DNA from: Pseudomonadota bacterium | GTDB taxonomy: Bacteria; Desulfobacterota; Desulfobulbia; Desulfobulbales; Desulfocapsaceae | DNA: 40,328 bases | Direction: 5' to 3' | Assembly (NCBI GenBank): GCA_023412495.1 | Contig: JAEYNP010000144.1 | Span: 1 to 40,328, forward strand | Shown here: piece by piece, positions 9,068 through 17,975 of the stretch | Position numbering within the stretch: position 1 is the stretch's first letter | Layout of the letters: every line of letters begins with the position of its first letter | Made by a program: the position numbers and the translations under genes | The notes under the pieces: model-generated | The model's database searches: none | Seen by the model: the letters and a program-made list of their open reading frames with translations, nothing else | Told to the model about the DNA's origin: nothing

Positions 9068-9546
9068 AAGTGCCATCGATTTTTAGTCCACTTATCTTGA
9101 CAGTGGCGTGACGCAACACAGGCATCCGGATACGCTTCTGTTGCGTCTTGGAATGCCGCACAAAGGTGACATGAATATATTATATATGCCTGCGGCAAAA
9201 TTTCTCGCATGCCTTGATATCGAACAAAAATCTTTATCTTGCAAAAGGCTCGATGATCAGATCTTTCTAGAGAAGGAAGACGAGTTCATGCAGTTCAAGG
9301 CCGACCACCCCCCATCGCGAGGGCAGGGGAAAAGATGGCCAAAGGTCATGCACGTCTGTTATATGTCATAGGGACTAATCCTGATCGGGCACGACATCGA
9401 TCCTCCCCCGAAGCCGGCGAGCATAACCTAATGCGGCTGACGCCCGCAACCCAAGGGGGGTGTTATCCCCTCCTACAGCGGAGGGGATAAGTACCTTCAC
9501 GATTTTCTAAGGTACTAAATATTCGCCGCCTTTGGAAAGGCGATAC
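9068..9546. other. 479-bp gene-free stretch and structured leader
   Basis: No convincing gene is seen; a short ORF at 9108-9371 lacks a ribosome-binding site and any recognisable family. A 9-bp inverted repeat (GACGCAACA at 9110-9118, TGTTGCGTC at 9139-9147) follows the lipoprotein gene and may end its transcript. The right end holds two further hairpins (listed separately) just before the thioredoxin-like gene. Confidence 0.5.
9463..9515 (+). promoter_or_regulatory. Tandem hairpins in the leader of the thioredoxin-CcdA gene
   Basis: Two adjacent perfect inverted repeats occur: TTATCCCCTCC (9463-9473) pairs with GGAGGGGATAA (9480-9490) around a 6-nt loop, and GTACCTT (9491-9497) pairs with AAGGTAC (9509-9515). 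They end 32 bp before the start codon at 9547. They abut each other exactly and would form a coaxial stack in RNA. They match no riboswitch class I can name; an attenuator, protein-binding leader or mobile-element footprint are alternatives. Confidence 0.5.
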
Positions 9547-10791
9547 ATGACCGAGAATGGCATGGCTGTAAAAACCCTTTTCAAGGTGCCGAATTGGTTC
9601 AATAATTTTCTTGCTGATCGGTTTCAGCGTTGGCTGGTGGGTGTCCTGGTGCTGGTGGCGCTGGTGATGTTCTTTCAGGAGCACCACAGGCGGCAGCAGC
9701 TGACGGTGCAGGAGAGGCAAATCTGTTTCTTCTTCCATCCCCAGTGCCCGCACTGCCGGGAGCAGAAAGTTTTCATCCCATACATGCAGGCAAAATATCC
9801 TGAGATTTCCTGGGTCGGCTACGACACTTCGGAACCGGAGAACGTCCGGCTGCTGACCTCGCTGCTGGCAGAGAGAGGGCGTTCGACACGCGATCTTGGG
9901 GTGCCGATGACTTTCATCGGCCCGTATGTCATCTCCGGCTACATATCGGCCGAGACCACCGGCTTGCGGATCGAGCAGGCTATCCGCGCCGTTCTCCATG
10001 ACGACCCCTCCCTGTTCCCGGAGGAGGGACGCGGGGGGCAGGGGGATCAGGAAAAGATCGATCTTCCCTTTCTCGGCAGGATTGAAGTCGCCGACTATTC
10101 TCTGCCGGCGCTGGCGGTGATCATCGGCCTGGTGGACGGTTTCAATCCGTGCGCCATGTGGGTGCTGGTCTACCTGATCTCGCTGATCATGGGCATCAGC
10201 GACCGGCGCAAGACCTGGCTCCTGGTCGGCACCTTCGTCCTTGCCTCCGGCATCCTCTATTTCCTCTTCATGACCGCCTGGCTCAATGTCTTCCTGTTTG
10301 TGGGCTACCTTCGCAGCATGACCCTGGTCATCGGCCTGGTCGCCCTGGGCGCCGGTATTCTCGCCGTCCGGGATTTCATCCGCGACAGGGGCCAGGTGTA
10401 CTGCAGGATCGGCGATGCCGAATCCAGGAAGAAGACCATGGGCCGGATCGAGCGCATAGTCAGTTCGCCGCTGACCCTCTTTTCAGTGTTCAGCATCATC
10501 GTTCTGGCGTTCATTGTCAACTCGATTGAGTTTGCCTGCTCGGCCGCCCTGCCGGCGATCTTCACCCACACCCTGTCGCTCAGGAACCTGCCGACCCTCG
10601 AATATTACGGCTACATCCTGCTCTACGACCTCTTCTTCATGCTCGACGATTTGGTGATCTTCAGCCTGGCGGTGCTGGCGCTGGATACCTCCGTCGGCAC
10701 CCGGTATGCCGGCTACTGCAAGATCATCGGAGGGGTGGTGCTCACAGGGCTCGGAGCCGTGATGGTTTTCCGGCCGGAACTGCTGCGCTGA
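9547..10791 (+). CDS. Thioredoxin-fold and CcdA/DsbD-like membrane fusion
   Basis: A 414-residue protein that probably moves reducing equivalents across the inner membrane. It has an N-terminal membrane anchor (about residues 30-44), then a thioredoxin-like domain with CPHC (Cys67, Cys70) and the cis-proline region GVPMTFIGPYVISGY, a charged linker, and a multi-helix domain like CcdA/DsbD-beta. Two membrane cysteines, GFNPCAMW (Cys202) and EFACSAALP (Cys331), occupy places equivalent to the redox pair of DsbD. In DsbD the thioredoxin domain is C-terminal, so the order here is reversed. ATG at 9547 has a GGAAAGG site 6 nt upstream. A substrate is not evident from neighbours; cytochrome c maturation or periplasmic thiol repair are possible. 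Confidence 0.85.
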   Translation: MTENGMAVKTLFKVPNWFNNFLADRFQRWLVGVLVLVALVMFFQEHHRRQQLTVQERQICFFFHPQCPHCREQKVFIPYMQAKYPEISWVGYDTSEPENVRLLTSLLAERGRSTRDLGVPMTFIGPYVISGYISAETTGLRIEQAIRAVLHDDPSLFPEEGRGGQGDQEKIDLPFLGRIEVADYSLPALAVIIGLVDGFNPCAMWVLVYLISLIMGISDRRKTWLLVGTFVLASGILYFLFMTAWLNVFLFVGYLRSMTLVIGLVALGAGILAVRDFIRDRGQVYCRIGDAESRKKTMGRIERIVSSPLTLFSVFSIIVLAFIVNSIEFACSAALPAIFTHTLSLRNLPTLEYYGYILLYDLFFMLDDLVIFSLAVLALDTSVGTRYAGYCKIIGGVVLTGLGAVMVFRPELLR

Positions 10792-10898
10792 GGGCGGCCA
10801 AGGCTGACCCGGCCTCCTTTCAGGGGGAGCCGCTGTAAGCTCCGGCACAGGGTTGCCCCCAATTTTCAGGAGGCTAAGGAAGCCTCTGGGTACGATCT

Positions 10899-11240
10899 TC
10901 AAAATGATTGCCGCAGATGCAACAATTTCTTCAGTAAGATGTCTTCTATGTTTTGGCGGGAATCGAATATGGAGAGTACATATACCGTGCTATCGGAGAC
11001 CCTGTACAGAACCCTCCACGGGGGAATGACAAGTTCTCTATACAACAATATTCCCTGGTCCTGCAGTTCCGGAACGAAGCGGCCACGATGCGGAGAGTGG
11101 TAGAGATCGTCAACAGTTTTTTTTATCTTGGCGAGTATTTTCTTGGCGTTGCTTGGACTATCCTGCGCGATGAAGGCAATGATGTTATCAAGGTCCTGCA
11201 CGGCGGCGCCGGCCCAAGCTACTTTGAATTCTCGCTTCAT
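10899..11240 (-). CDS. ParE/RelE-superfamily toxin
   Basis: A 113-residue RelE/ParE-fold toxin. Typical features are AGAAVQDLDNIIAFIAQDSPSNAKKI near the start, LYHSPHRGRFVPELQ in the centre, and YRELVIPPWRVLYRVSDSTVYVLSIFDSRQN at the end, the last being the conserved strand with the RVLYR arginine. The sequence fits ParE (gyrase-directed) at least as well as RelE (mRNA cleavage), so the target is not assigned. The start overlaps the antitoxin stop by 4 bases (ATGA), the usual coupling. It converges with the thioredoxin-CcdA gene across about 107 bp. Confidence 0.88.
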   Translation of the reverse strand: MKREFKVAWAGAAVQDLDNIIAFIAQDSPSNAKKILAKIKKTVDDLYHSPHRGRFVPELQDQGILLYRELVIPPWRVLYRVSDSTVYVLSIFDSRQNIEDILLKKLLHLRQSF

Positions 11241-11509
11241 TTGGTAAATTTTTCTTCCAAGGCCCTAAAAGCCTCTTCCTGTTCCACGATGTTCCCGCTC
11301 TTTATATCTTCTTCTCCCATTGAAATCAGTTTGAGAAGGCCAATGGCATTTCTCATGTTTTCATAACTTTGAGGATCCTGGATCACCGCTTTTGGTTCGC
11401 CGTTCTGCGTGATAATGACAGGGCGGTGCGTGTCGTTGATCTGTTTGAGTAAATCCGCGGCCTTTGATTTCAGATACGTTACAGGTTTAATGTCGCTGGT
11501 AATATTCAT
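11237..11509 (-). CDS. Phd/YefM-family antitoxin
   Basis: A 90-residue antitoxin. The N-terminal Phd/YefM fold (ITSDIKPVTYLKSKAADLLKQI, then HRPVIITQNGEPKAVI) dimerises and binds DNA, and the charged C-terminal helix (EEAFRALEEKF) would wrap the toxin. ATG at 11509 is fixed by a strong GGAGGT site; the upstream in-frame extension is not supported. It precedes the toxin in a coupled pair and should repress its own promoter. Confidence 0.9.
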   Translation of the reverse strand: MNITSDIKPVTYLKSKAADLLKQINDTHRPVIITQNGEPKAVIQDPQSYENMRNAIGLLKLISMGEEDIKSGNIVEQEEAFRALEEKFTK

Positions 11510-11530
11510 AGTATTCACCTCCGGTCCTTT

Positions 11531-11559
11531 TACGGTACTTAATTTGGTCCGTATGTCAA
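11531..11559 (-). promoter_or_regulatory. Toxin-antitoxin promoter with palindromic operator
   Basis: On the minus strand TTGACA (11554-11559) is a consensus -35. Immediately downstream, 11531-11553 is an imperfect palindrome with outer arms TACGG and CCGTA that would cover the weak -10 (TACCGT, 16-bp spacer). The layout suits autorepression by the antitoxin or the complex. The start codon follows at 11509. Confidence 0.5.
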
Positions 11560-11684
11560 CTTGTATTTCACAGGAGGGGTGACAGTATCCCAATTGACAT
11601 TATCGACGTTCATAGATGTCAAAGATAAAGATTTGACCCTTTGGCTCGCTTCATGGGGAACCAAACTCAAAAGGATCTTGTCTC

Positions 11685-12328
11685 CTATCCCTCCAGTGAG
11701 GGCATTTCTTTTTCATCGGCCTCTTCGAAGCCGCTGCCGAAACCACGGGTTACCGCCACTCCCGCCCATTCGGCCAGGAGCGGACCGAGCCATCGCGCCT
11801 CCTCTGGAGATCTCATCCCGTCAAGAGGAAGTTCGTCGGTTCCCTTGCCGGTCTTTCTGCGACTGATGAGAAAGGTCGTCCAGGTCCCGGATTGCCGGTC
11901 GAGCTGGAACTGTCGGGCGGGAAATAATGCTGGGCCACCCCGGCGACGGCCGAACGCGGGATTTCCTTTCTTTTCCTGCCCCACATCGAGGAGCGGCAGG
12001 CAATGAAGGCGAACTGGCCGAGGAGATATTCGGTTTTTGCCAGGAAGACCGTATCGAGACAGTGGGCGCCGAATAACAGCAGAGCGCCCCCGACCACGAT
12101 CGTGAGCCCCCACCCGGCGATGGTGAGCCCTCCGCCGCCCACCATCCAGAAGATGAAGCCTAGGCCGCAGGCGAGGACCGCGGCGCCGAGAATCGCCAAC
12201 AAAATCTGCGCCTTGCCGCCGCGCACGGCGTAGGTCAGCGTCGTCTCCCCCCGGTTGTTCACGGCAGACGACCAGTACGGCGGGGTGCCGGTGGATCCGC
12301 CGGCTTCTTTCCTCTCATGAATTTTCAT
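11685..12328 (-). pseudogene. Hypothetical two-helix membrane protein, probably frameshifted
   Basis: Two overlapping minus-strand frames appear to be one gene. The first (12328 leftward) encodes a basic start, two hydrophobic helices (ILLAILGAAVLACGLGFIFW and LTIVVGGALLLFGAHCL) and a KTEYLLGQFAFI segment. It stays open to 11813, but its reading turns Ser/Gly/Pro-rich after AQHYFP. The second frame continues sensibly from ARQFQLDRQSGTWTTFLISR to DEKEMPSLEG, ending at 11685. Adding one base near the C tract opposite 11914-11921 would join them into about 215 residues. Real decay or a base-calling error are both possible. The family is not recognised. Confidence 0.6.
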
Positions 12329-12557
12329 GGCATCCGTCCTATTAGAATTGGGAACTGCAGCCGCGCTGCCAAGTGACCGCGCCGCTTAATGCTCTTGGAC
12401 CCGGTCCCGGCATACTCCTGTATGGGAGAAGGGTGGAGAGGCTCCTCAGCCTCCCACAACATAAGTATTACTGGGAGAAATAACAGTTCCGGATGGAATT
12501 ATGATGGTGATGCGGCCTTGATCGAATCTTGCTACCAGTCTCGAAGAAATTCTCTTT

Positions 12558-13685
12558 CTACGATAACGTTTTCTTGAAGCGTCCGACAGCGATTGTCAGA
12601 AAGGTCAGCGTCAGCCCCAACTGCGCCAAAATTGCCGGCAAGAGCGCCGCAACACCAACATCTTTCATCACGATTCCCCTCAGGATTTCCAGATACCAGC
12701 GCATCGGGTTCAGAAAGGTGGCGTAGCGGATCGACTCCGGCATGTTGGTGATGGGGAACATGAAGCCGGAGAGCATGACCGAGGGCATGAGGACCAAAAA
12801 GCTGGTGAGCAGGGCCTGCTGCTGGGTGGCCGCGGTGCCGCTGATGATGAGGGCGATGCCGAGGTTGCCGGCGAGGTAGATGCCGGTCAGGCCGAAGAGC
12901 AGCGGCAGGCTGCCCCGGACGTGGACGTCGAAGACGAGCCAGGCGATGATCAGCATGAAGGACATGGAGAAATAGCCGGTGAGCATATAGGGAATGGTCT
13001 TGCCGAGGATGAACTCCACGCCGCGGATCGGCGTCACCATGACCTGCTCGATGGTGCCGATCTCCTTTTCCCGGACGATACCGATGCTGGTCAGGAGCAG
13101 GCTGAATATGAAGAGCATGGTGGCGATGAGCGACGGCACGTAGTAGAAGTGGCTCTCCTGGTTGGGGTTGTACCAGGCCCGGGCGGCGGTCTCGATCTGC
13201 ACCGGTGGGGTGGCGATGCCCTTTCGGTCAAGCCGACGCTGCTGCATCCGGTCGTTGTAGTCGGCGAGGATATAGCCAGCGTAGCCCTGGACGATGGCGG
13301 TGGTGTTGCTGTCGGTGCCGTCGGTGATGAGCTGGACCCTGACCGTCTCCTCGGTCAACAGGTCCCGGCTGAAGCCGTAGGGGATCTGCAGCACCGCCCG
13401 CGTCCCGCCGCGGTCGAGCAGCGGAGCGATTTCGCCCTGGGCGTTGAGCGACCTTGAGACCCGGAAGTAGCCGGAGGCAGAGAAGGCCTGGATGAACTCC
13501 CGCGACGCCGGTGTCTTGTCCATATCGAGCACCGCCATGTTGATGTCGGTGACGTCGGTGGTGAGGGCGAAAGCCATGATGGTCATCTGGATTACCGGCA
13601 CCCCGAAGATCACCACCCGCATTCGCGGATCGCGCAGCATCTGTAGGAATTCCTTGACGAGCATGCAATAGAGACGCTGCAGCAT
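12558..13685 (-). CDS. ybhR: ABC-2 type permease (YbhR-like)
   Basis: A 375-residue ABC-2 inner-membrane permease. A first helix (VVIFGVPVIQMTIMAFALT) is followed by a large periplasmic loop and five C-terminal helices with the family signature EKEIGTIEQVMVTPIRGVEFILGK. It is the last gene of the exporter operon, starting 3 bp after the stop of the sister permease. The two permeases should form a heterodimer driven by the fused ATPase. E. coli YbhFSR is reported to export drugs and cations; the substrate here is not known. The YbhR versus YbhS assignment rests on operon order. Confidence 0.85.
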   Translation of the reverse strand: MLQRLYCMLVKEFLQMLRDPRMRVVIFGVPVIQMTIMAFALTTDVTDINMAVLDMDKTPASREFIQAFSASGYFRVSRSLNAQGEIAPLLDRGGTRAVLQIPYGFSRDLLTEETVRVQLITDGTDSNTTAIVQGYAGYILADYNDRMQQRRLDRKGIATPPVQIETAARAWYNPNQESHFYYVPSLIATMLFIFSLLLTSIGIVREKEIGTIEQVMVTPIRGVEFILGKTIPYMLTGYFSMSFMLIIAWLVFDVHVRGSLPLLFGLTGIYLAGNLGIALIISGTAATQQQALLTSFLVLMPSVMLSGFMFPITNMPESIRYATFLNPMRWYLEILRGIVMKDVGVAALLPAILAQLGLTLTFLTIAVGRFKKTLS

Positions 13686-13688
13686 GGC

Positions 13689-14822
13689 CTACTCCAGCTT
13701 GAAGGAAAATTTCTTGTTGGCGGCAACCATCATGATGAGAGCATAAATGGCGAGAAAGAGGACGTTCAGCCAGAGGATCTCGAGGCCGATGCCCTTCAGG
13801 TAGATGCCGCGCAGGATGGCGATGAAGTAGCGGGCCGGCACGATGTAGGTGAGAAACTGCAGGGGCAGCGGCATGTTCTGGATGGCGAAGACGAAGCCCG
13901 AGAGCAATAGTGTCGGCAGAAACCCGGCGATTATCGCCAGCTGGTTGGCGAGCACCTGCGACTTCAGCTTGATGCTCAAGGTCAGCCCGAAGAAGAGGGC
14001 GCCGGTCAGGAAAAGCGAGGACAGGGCGAAGAGCAGCGCGGTGTTGCCGACGATTCGCACGTCGAAGACGAAATGGCCCATCACAACCGCCAGGGCCACG
14101 TCGGTGATGCCGATGACGAAATAGGGCGCCACCTTGCCGAAGATCAGCTCCGGGCCGCGCAGCGGGGTGCTGATCAACTGCTCCATGGTGCCGGTCTCCC
14201 ATTCGCGGGCGATGGTCGTCGAGGTGAGCAGCGCCGCGACGACGATCATGACCAGCGCAATGATGCCGGGGATGAGCACGTTCTGGCTGCGGAGGTCGGG
14301 GTTGTACCAGGCCCGCGGCTCCAGCTCGACCGGCTGCTTCAACTCGCCGCGGCCCTGCAGCTGCAGATGTTCCGATCCCACCGCCCGGGAGTAGATGGCA
14401 CCGATGCTGGTGGCGTAGTTCAGCGCCAGGCGCGATGTGTTGGCGTCGCTGCCGTCGCCGATGATCTGGATCTGGACCGGCTTGTTCGCAGCCACCTTCC
14501 CGGCGAAGTCGCCGGGCACGACGATGGCGATCATGGCCCGGCCGCGGTCGAGGTCGTACCGCAGTTCCGGATAGCTTTCCCGGTAACCGAGCATGGTGAA
14601 GTAGGGCGAGCTGTGGAAGAGGCTCAGCAGTTCCCGGCTCTCCGGGCTTCGCGACTGGTCCCAGACCACGGTCGGGACGTTGCGCAGGTCGAGCGTCAGG
14701 GCGTAGCCGTAGAGGAGGATGAGGAGCAGGGGGATGGCGAGCGCGAGGGTCAGGCTCCGCCAGTCGCGGAGCAGGTGCAGGGTCTCCTTTCTCGCCACCG
14801 CAGCCAGGCGCTGGAAGTTCAT
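13689..14822 (-). CDS. ybhS: ABC-2 type permease (YbhS-like)
   Basis: A 377-residue ABC-2 permease, parallel in layout to its downstream neighbour: first helix LALAIPLLLILLYGYALTL, an extracytoplasmic loop with RAWYNPDLRSQNVLIPGI, then EWETGTMEQLISTPLRGPELIFGK and five membrane segments. The RAWYNP loop motif is shared with the sister protein, showing the two arose by duplication. Its start overlaps the ATPase stop by 4 bases (ATGA), implying translational coupling. Confidence 0.87.
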   Translation of the reverse strand: MNFQRLAAVARKETLHLLRDWRSLTLALAIPLLLILLYGYALTLDLRNVPTVVWDQSRSPESRELLSLFHSSPYFTMLGYRESYPELRYDLDRGRAMIAIVVPGDFAGKVAANKPVQIQIIGDGSDANTSRLALNYATSIGAIYSRAVGSEHLQLQGRGELKQPVELEPRAWYNPDLRSQNVLIPGIIALVMIVVAALLTSTTIAREWETGTMEQLISTPLRGPELIFGKVAPYFVIGITDVALAVVMGHFVFDVRIVGNTALLFALSSLFLTGALFFGLTLSIKLKSQVLANQLAIIAGFLPTLLLSGFVFAIQNMPLPLQFLTYIVPARYFIAILRGIYLKGIGLEILWLNVLFLAIYALIMMVAANKKFSFKLE

Positions 14823-16768
14823 GGCCGCGCCTCCCGGCCTTCCTGCCCCCGGTCGACCGCCTCGATGAGCGAGATGAAGACATCCTCCATGCTCGGCATG
14901 ACGGTCTCCATGGCGGCCGCGATGCCGCGGCTCTCGAGCAGCCGGCGGATCGCCTCCATGGACCGGCCGGCGTCGGCGGCCACCACATGCAGCCCCGCGC
15001 CGAAAAGGGCCGCGTCACGGATCTCCGGCAGCTGCTTGAGCGGAGTTATGAGCCTGTAGGGCTCCGGGCAGCGCAGGTCGATGATCGCGTCCTCCATGAC
15101 CTCGGTCTTGAGCGCCGCCGGCGAGCCCATGGCGATCATTTTCCCGCCGTAGATGAGGGCGATACGGTCGCAGTACTCCGCCTCCTCCATGTAGTGGGTG
15201 GTGACGAAGACGGTGATGCCCCGGTCGGCCATGGCGTAGATGAGATCCCAGAACCTGCGGCGGCTCAGGGGGTCGACGCCGCTGGTCGGCTCGTCGAGGA
15301 AGATGATCGGCGGCTCGTGGAGAATGGCGCAGGCAAGGGCCAGGCGCTGTTTCCAGCCGCCGCTCAAAATGGCGGTCGCGCTCGTGCGATGGTCGGTCAA
15401 GCCCGCCATGGCGAGCGCCCAGTCCCGCCGGGTGGCGAGGCGCTTTCCAGCAAGGCCGTAGATCCCGCCGTAGAAGTTGATGTTCTCGGTGACGGTCAGA
15501 TCCTCGTAGAGCGAGAATTTCTGGCTCATGTAGCCGATGTTGCGCTTGATTTCCTCGGCCTGGGCCAGAATGTCGAAGCCGCCCACCGTGCCGCTGCCCG
15601 AGCTCGGGCCGAGCAGGCCGCAGAGCATGCGGATGGTGGTGGATTTGCCGGCACCGTTCGGGCCGAGGAAGCCGAAGATCTCGCCCCGCCGCACCTGAAA
15701 GCTGATGTCGTCGACTGCGGTGAAATCGCCGAAGCGCCGGGTGAGACCCGCCACCTCCACCGCAATCTCATCGCCTGCGGCTGCCTGTGGCTCGGCGGAA
15801 ACCGGCTGTTCCTCTCCGCCCGTCTCGGCGCTCTCGCCGCCCAAAAGGCTCACGAAGATATCTTCCAGCGAAGGCTGGATCTCCCGGACCTCTCCGTATT
15901 CCAGATTCTTTCGGGACAGCAGCGCCTCGATGCCCTCCTTGGTCGCCTCCTCCGCAACCAGGTGGATCGCGGCGCCGAAGAGGTTGACGCTCTTTATCTC
16001 CGGTTCGCGGCGCAAGGGTTCCACCAGTTGTCGCACGCGGTCGCCGCCGATCGCGAAGATCCGCCCGGCCATGAGCTTTCGGATCTCATCCGGCGTGCCG
16101 GTGGCCAGCAGCCTGCCTTTATCGATCAGGCCCACCCGGTCGCAGCGCTCGGCCTCGTCGAGATAGGCGGTGGAGACCAGGATCGCCACCCGCTCCTCCC
16201 GCAGCCGGTGGAGGATGCGCCAGAAGTCCCGGCGGCTCACCGGGTCGACGCCGTTGGTCGGTTCGTCGAGCAGGAGCACTTTCGGCGTGTGGATGAGGGC
16301 GCAGACCAGCTGGAGCTTCTGCTTCATGCCGCCAGAGAGCTTGCCGGCCTGGCGGTCGATGAAGGGCCGCATATGGCTGAAGTCGAGGAGTTCGCCGATG
16401 CGCTCCTGCCTGCCCTTGCGGCCCATGCCGTAGAGGTCGGCGTAGAAGTCGATGTTTTCGCCCACCGTCAAATCCTGATAAAGGCCGAACCGTTGGCTCA
16501 TGTAGGCGAGATGGTCCTTGACGGCGGCGGCCTTCGTTTTGGTGTCGAAACCGGCGATCCGGGCGCTGCCGGCATCCGGGTCCATGATGGTGGCGAGCAT
16601 CCGAAGGCTCGTCGACTTTCCGGCCCCGTCCGGGCCCACCAGGCCGAAGATCTCCCCGGGATCGACCGTGACCGTGAGCCCGTCCACCGCGGTCAACTCG
16701 CCGAATTTCTTGATGAGCCCCTCGGCTGCGATGGCCGGGGTATTCGTTTTTTTTTCAGTCTGCAGCAT
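14819..16768 (-). CDS. ybhF: Fused double ABC ATPase (YbhF-like)
   Basis: A 649-residue cytoplasmic ATPase with two nucleotide-binding domains in one chain. The first has Walker A GPDGAGKST (about residue 45), signature LSGGMKQ and Walker B LLLDEPTNGVD. The second has GPNGAGKSTT (about residue 370), signature LSGGWKQ and FLDEPTSGVD. Both keep the catalytic glutamate and a switch histidine region (VSTAYLDEAERCD, VTTHYMEEAEYCD); the first copy has Ala-Tyr where His is usual. After each domain lies a similar short regulatory module ending in PSLEDIFVSL or PSMEDVFISL. ATG at 16768 is chosen over 16798, with GAAGAGAC upstream; it overlaps the HlyD gene by 14 bp. Confidence 0.92.
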   Translation of the reverse strand: MLQTEKKTNTPAIAAEGLIKKFGELTAVDGLTVTVDPGEIFGLVGPDGAGKSTSLRMLATIMDPDAGSARIAGFDTKTKAAAVKDHLAYMSQRFGLYQDLTVGENIDFYADLYGMGRKGRQERIGELLDFSHMRPFIDRQAGKLSGGMKQKLQLVCALIHTPKVLLLDEPTNGVDPVSRRDFWRILHRLREERVAILVSTAYLDEAERCDRVGLIDKGRLLATGTPDEIRKLMAGRIFAIGGDRVRQLVEPLRREPEIKSVNLFGAAIHLVAEEATKEGIEALLSRKNLEYGEVREIQPSLEDIFVSLLGGESAETGGEEQPVSAEPQAAAGDEIAVEVAGLTRRFGDFTAVDDISFQVRRGEIFGFLGPNGAGKSTTIRMLCGLLGPSSGSGTVGGFDILAQAEEIKRNIGYMSQKFSLYEDLTVTENINFYGGIYGLAGKRLATRRDWALAMAGLTDHRTSATAILSGGWKQRLALACAILHEPPIIFLDEPTSGVDPLSRRRFWDLIYAMADRGITVFVTTHYMEEAEYCDRIALIYGGKMIAMGSPAALKTEVMEDAIIDLRCPEPYRLITPLKQLPEIRDAALFGAGLHVVAADAGRSMEAIRRLLESRGIAAAMETVMPSMEDVFISLIEAVDRGQEGREARP

Positions 16769-17975
16769 GAGTCTCTTCGGGACCTTGCCGGGCTGCAAGG
16801 TCGATCAAACCATCGGCAGGCATGCCTGGCTTCAGCTCGCCCTCGGGATTTTCGAGGTCGACCTTGATCCGGTACATCAGCTTCACCCGCTCGTCGAAGG
16901 TCTGGACGGTTTTCGGGGTGAATTCCGCCTGACTGGCGATGAAGCTCACCCGGCCGGTATAGCTCTTGTCGGGGAAGGAGTCGGTGGTGACGCGCACCTC
17001 CTGGTTCAGCTTGATCCGGCCGAGGTCCCGCTCGCCCACGTAGGCGCGCAGCCAGGGGCGGGCGAGGCGCCCCAGGGTCAGTACAGGCGTCGAGGGGTTG
17101 AGGTATTCTCCGGGCTCGGCCGCAGTGCTGAGCACTACGCCGTCCATGGGGGCGAGGAGTTCGGTGTAGGAAAGCTGCTGGTTGGCCTGCAGAAGGTTCG
17201 CCCTTGCCGCGAAAGCCTTGGCCTTGGCCTGGTCGATGGCTTCCTGGCGCGGCCCGGCCTTGACCAGGGAAAATTCCGCCTCGGCCTGCTTGAGGGCCGC
17301 CTCGGCCCGGGCGATCTGCTCGGCGCGGGGGCCGGTCTTCACCAGCTCCAGCTGCTCGTTCGCGGCCTTCACCCCGGCGCTCGCCTCCTTCACCTGATTT
17401 TCCGCGGTCTGCAGATTGTTGCGGTAGGTCTCGAAGACGTTTCTGCTGACGCTCTCCTCCTTGAAGAGGTTTTCGTAGCGGGCGAAATCGGCCCTGGCCT
17501 GATTGAGCAGGACCTTCGCCGACTGCTCGGCCGCCCTGGCCCTGGCCAGTTCCGCCCGGGCGCTCTCGATCTCCTCGCTGCGGCTGCCGCGCTGCAGCTC
17601 GGTGAGACTCTCTTTTGCCTGGAGGACCCTGGCCTCGGCCCGCTCGATCTCCTCCTGCCTGCTGCCCGCGAGCAGCTCGGCCAGCACCGCCTCGGCGTAG
17701 GCGAGGTTGGCCTCGGCCTGGGCCACGCCGATCTCCTGGTCGCTCTTGTCGAGGCGGGCCAGCAGCCGGCCCTCGCGCACCGTATCGCCTTCCTCCGCCA
17801 GCCGCTCCGCGAGCCGGCCAGGTATGCGAAAGCCGAGCTGGGCCTCGGTCACCTCGATATTGCCGGAGAACCGCAGGATGCTTTCATCGTCCCGGTTGTG
17901 CAGGAAATTGTAGAGAAAGATGCCCGCCGCCGCGACGACGGCCAGGGCGAGAACAATACGCAGCCTCTTTTTCAT
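16755..17975 (-). CDS. ybhG: HlyD-family membrane fusion protein (YbhG-like)
   Basis: A 406-residue periplasmic adaptor anchored by one N-terminal helix (residues about 6-24). A lipoyl half (GRLAERLAEEGDTVREGRLLARLD) leads into a very long coiled-coil hairpin (about 75-265). That hairpin is built of repeated units such as GSRQEEIERAEARV, GSRSEEIESARAEL and GPRAEQIARAEAAL, then the second lipoyl half (LLAPMDGVVLSTAAEPGEYL) and a beta-barrel. It should bridge the ABC permease to an outer-membrane channel; no TolC gene is present here. Its start overlaps the TetR stop by 4 bases. Length is greater than E. coli YbhG (about 330) because of the extended coiled coil. Confidence 0.9.
   Translation of the reverse strand: MKKRLRIVLALAVVAAAGIFLYNFLHNRDDESILRFSGNIEVTEAQLGFRIPGRLAERLAEEGDTVREGRLLARLDKSDQEIGVAQAEANLAYAEAVLAELLAGSRQEEIERAEARVLQAKESLTELQRGSRSEEIESARAELARARAAEQSAKVLLNQARADFARYENLFKEESVSRNVFETYRNNLQTAENQVKEASAGVKAANEQLELVKTGPRAEQIARAEAALKQAEAEFSLVKAGPRQEAIDQAKAKAFAARANLLQANQQLSYTELLAPMDGVVLSTAAEPGEYLNPSTPVLTLGRLARPWLRAYVGERDLGRIKLNQEVRVTTDSFPDKSYTGRVSFIASQAEFTPKTVQTFDERVKLMYRIKVDLENPEGELKPGMPADGLIDLAARQGPEETHAAD

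Noticed and set aside
9108..9371. Possible 87-residue gene in the long spacer
   Set aside because: No ribosome-binding site, no recognisable fold, and its start overlaps an inverted repeat.
10871..10886. AGGCT/AGCCT hairpin between the convergent thioredoxin-CcdA and toxin genes
   Set aside because: The stem is too short and no T run follows on either strand.
12329..12557. CTCCCA/TGGGAG inverted repeat after the exporter operon as terminator
   Set aside because: The stem is only 6 bp with a long loop and lacks a T run.
13228..15018. Minus-strand frame of 596 codons across the permeases
   Set aside because: It overlaps two good permease genes in another frame and is Arg/Pro-rich as expected for an out-of-frame reading of GC-rich DNA.
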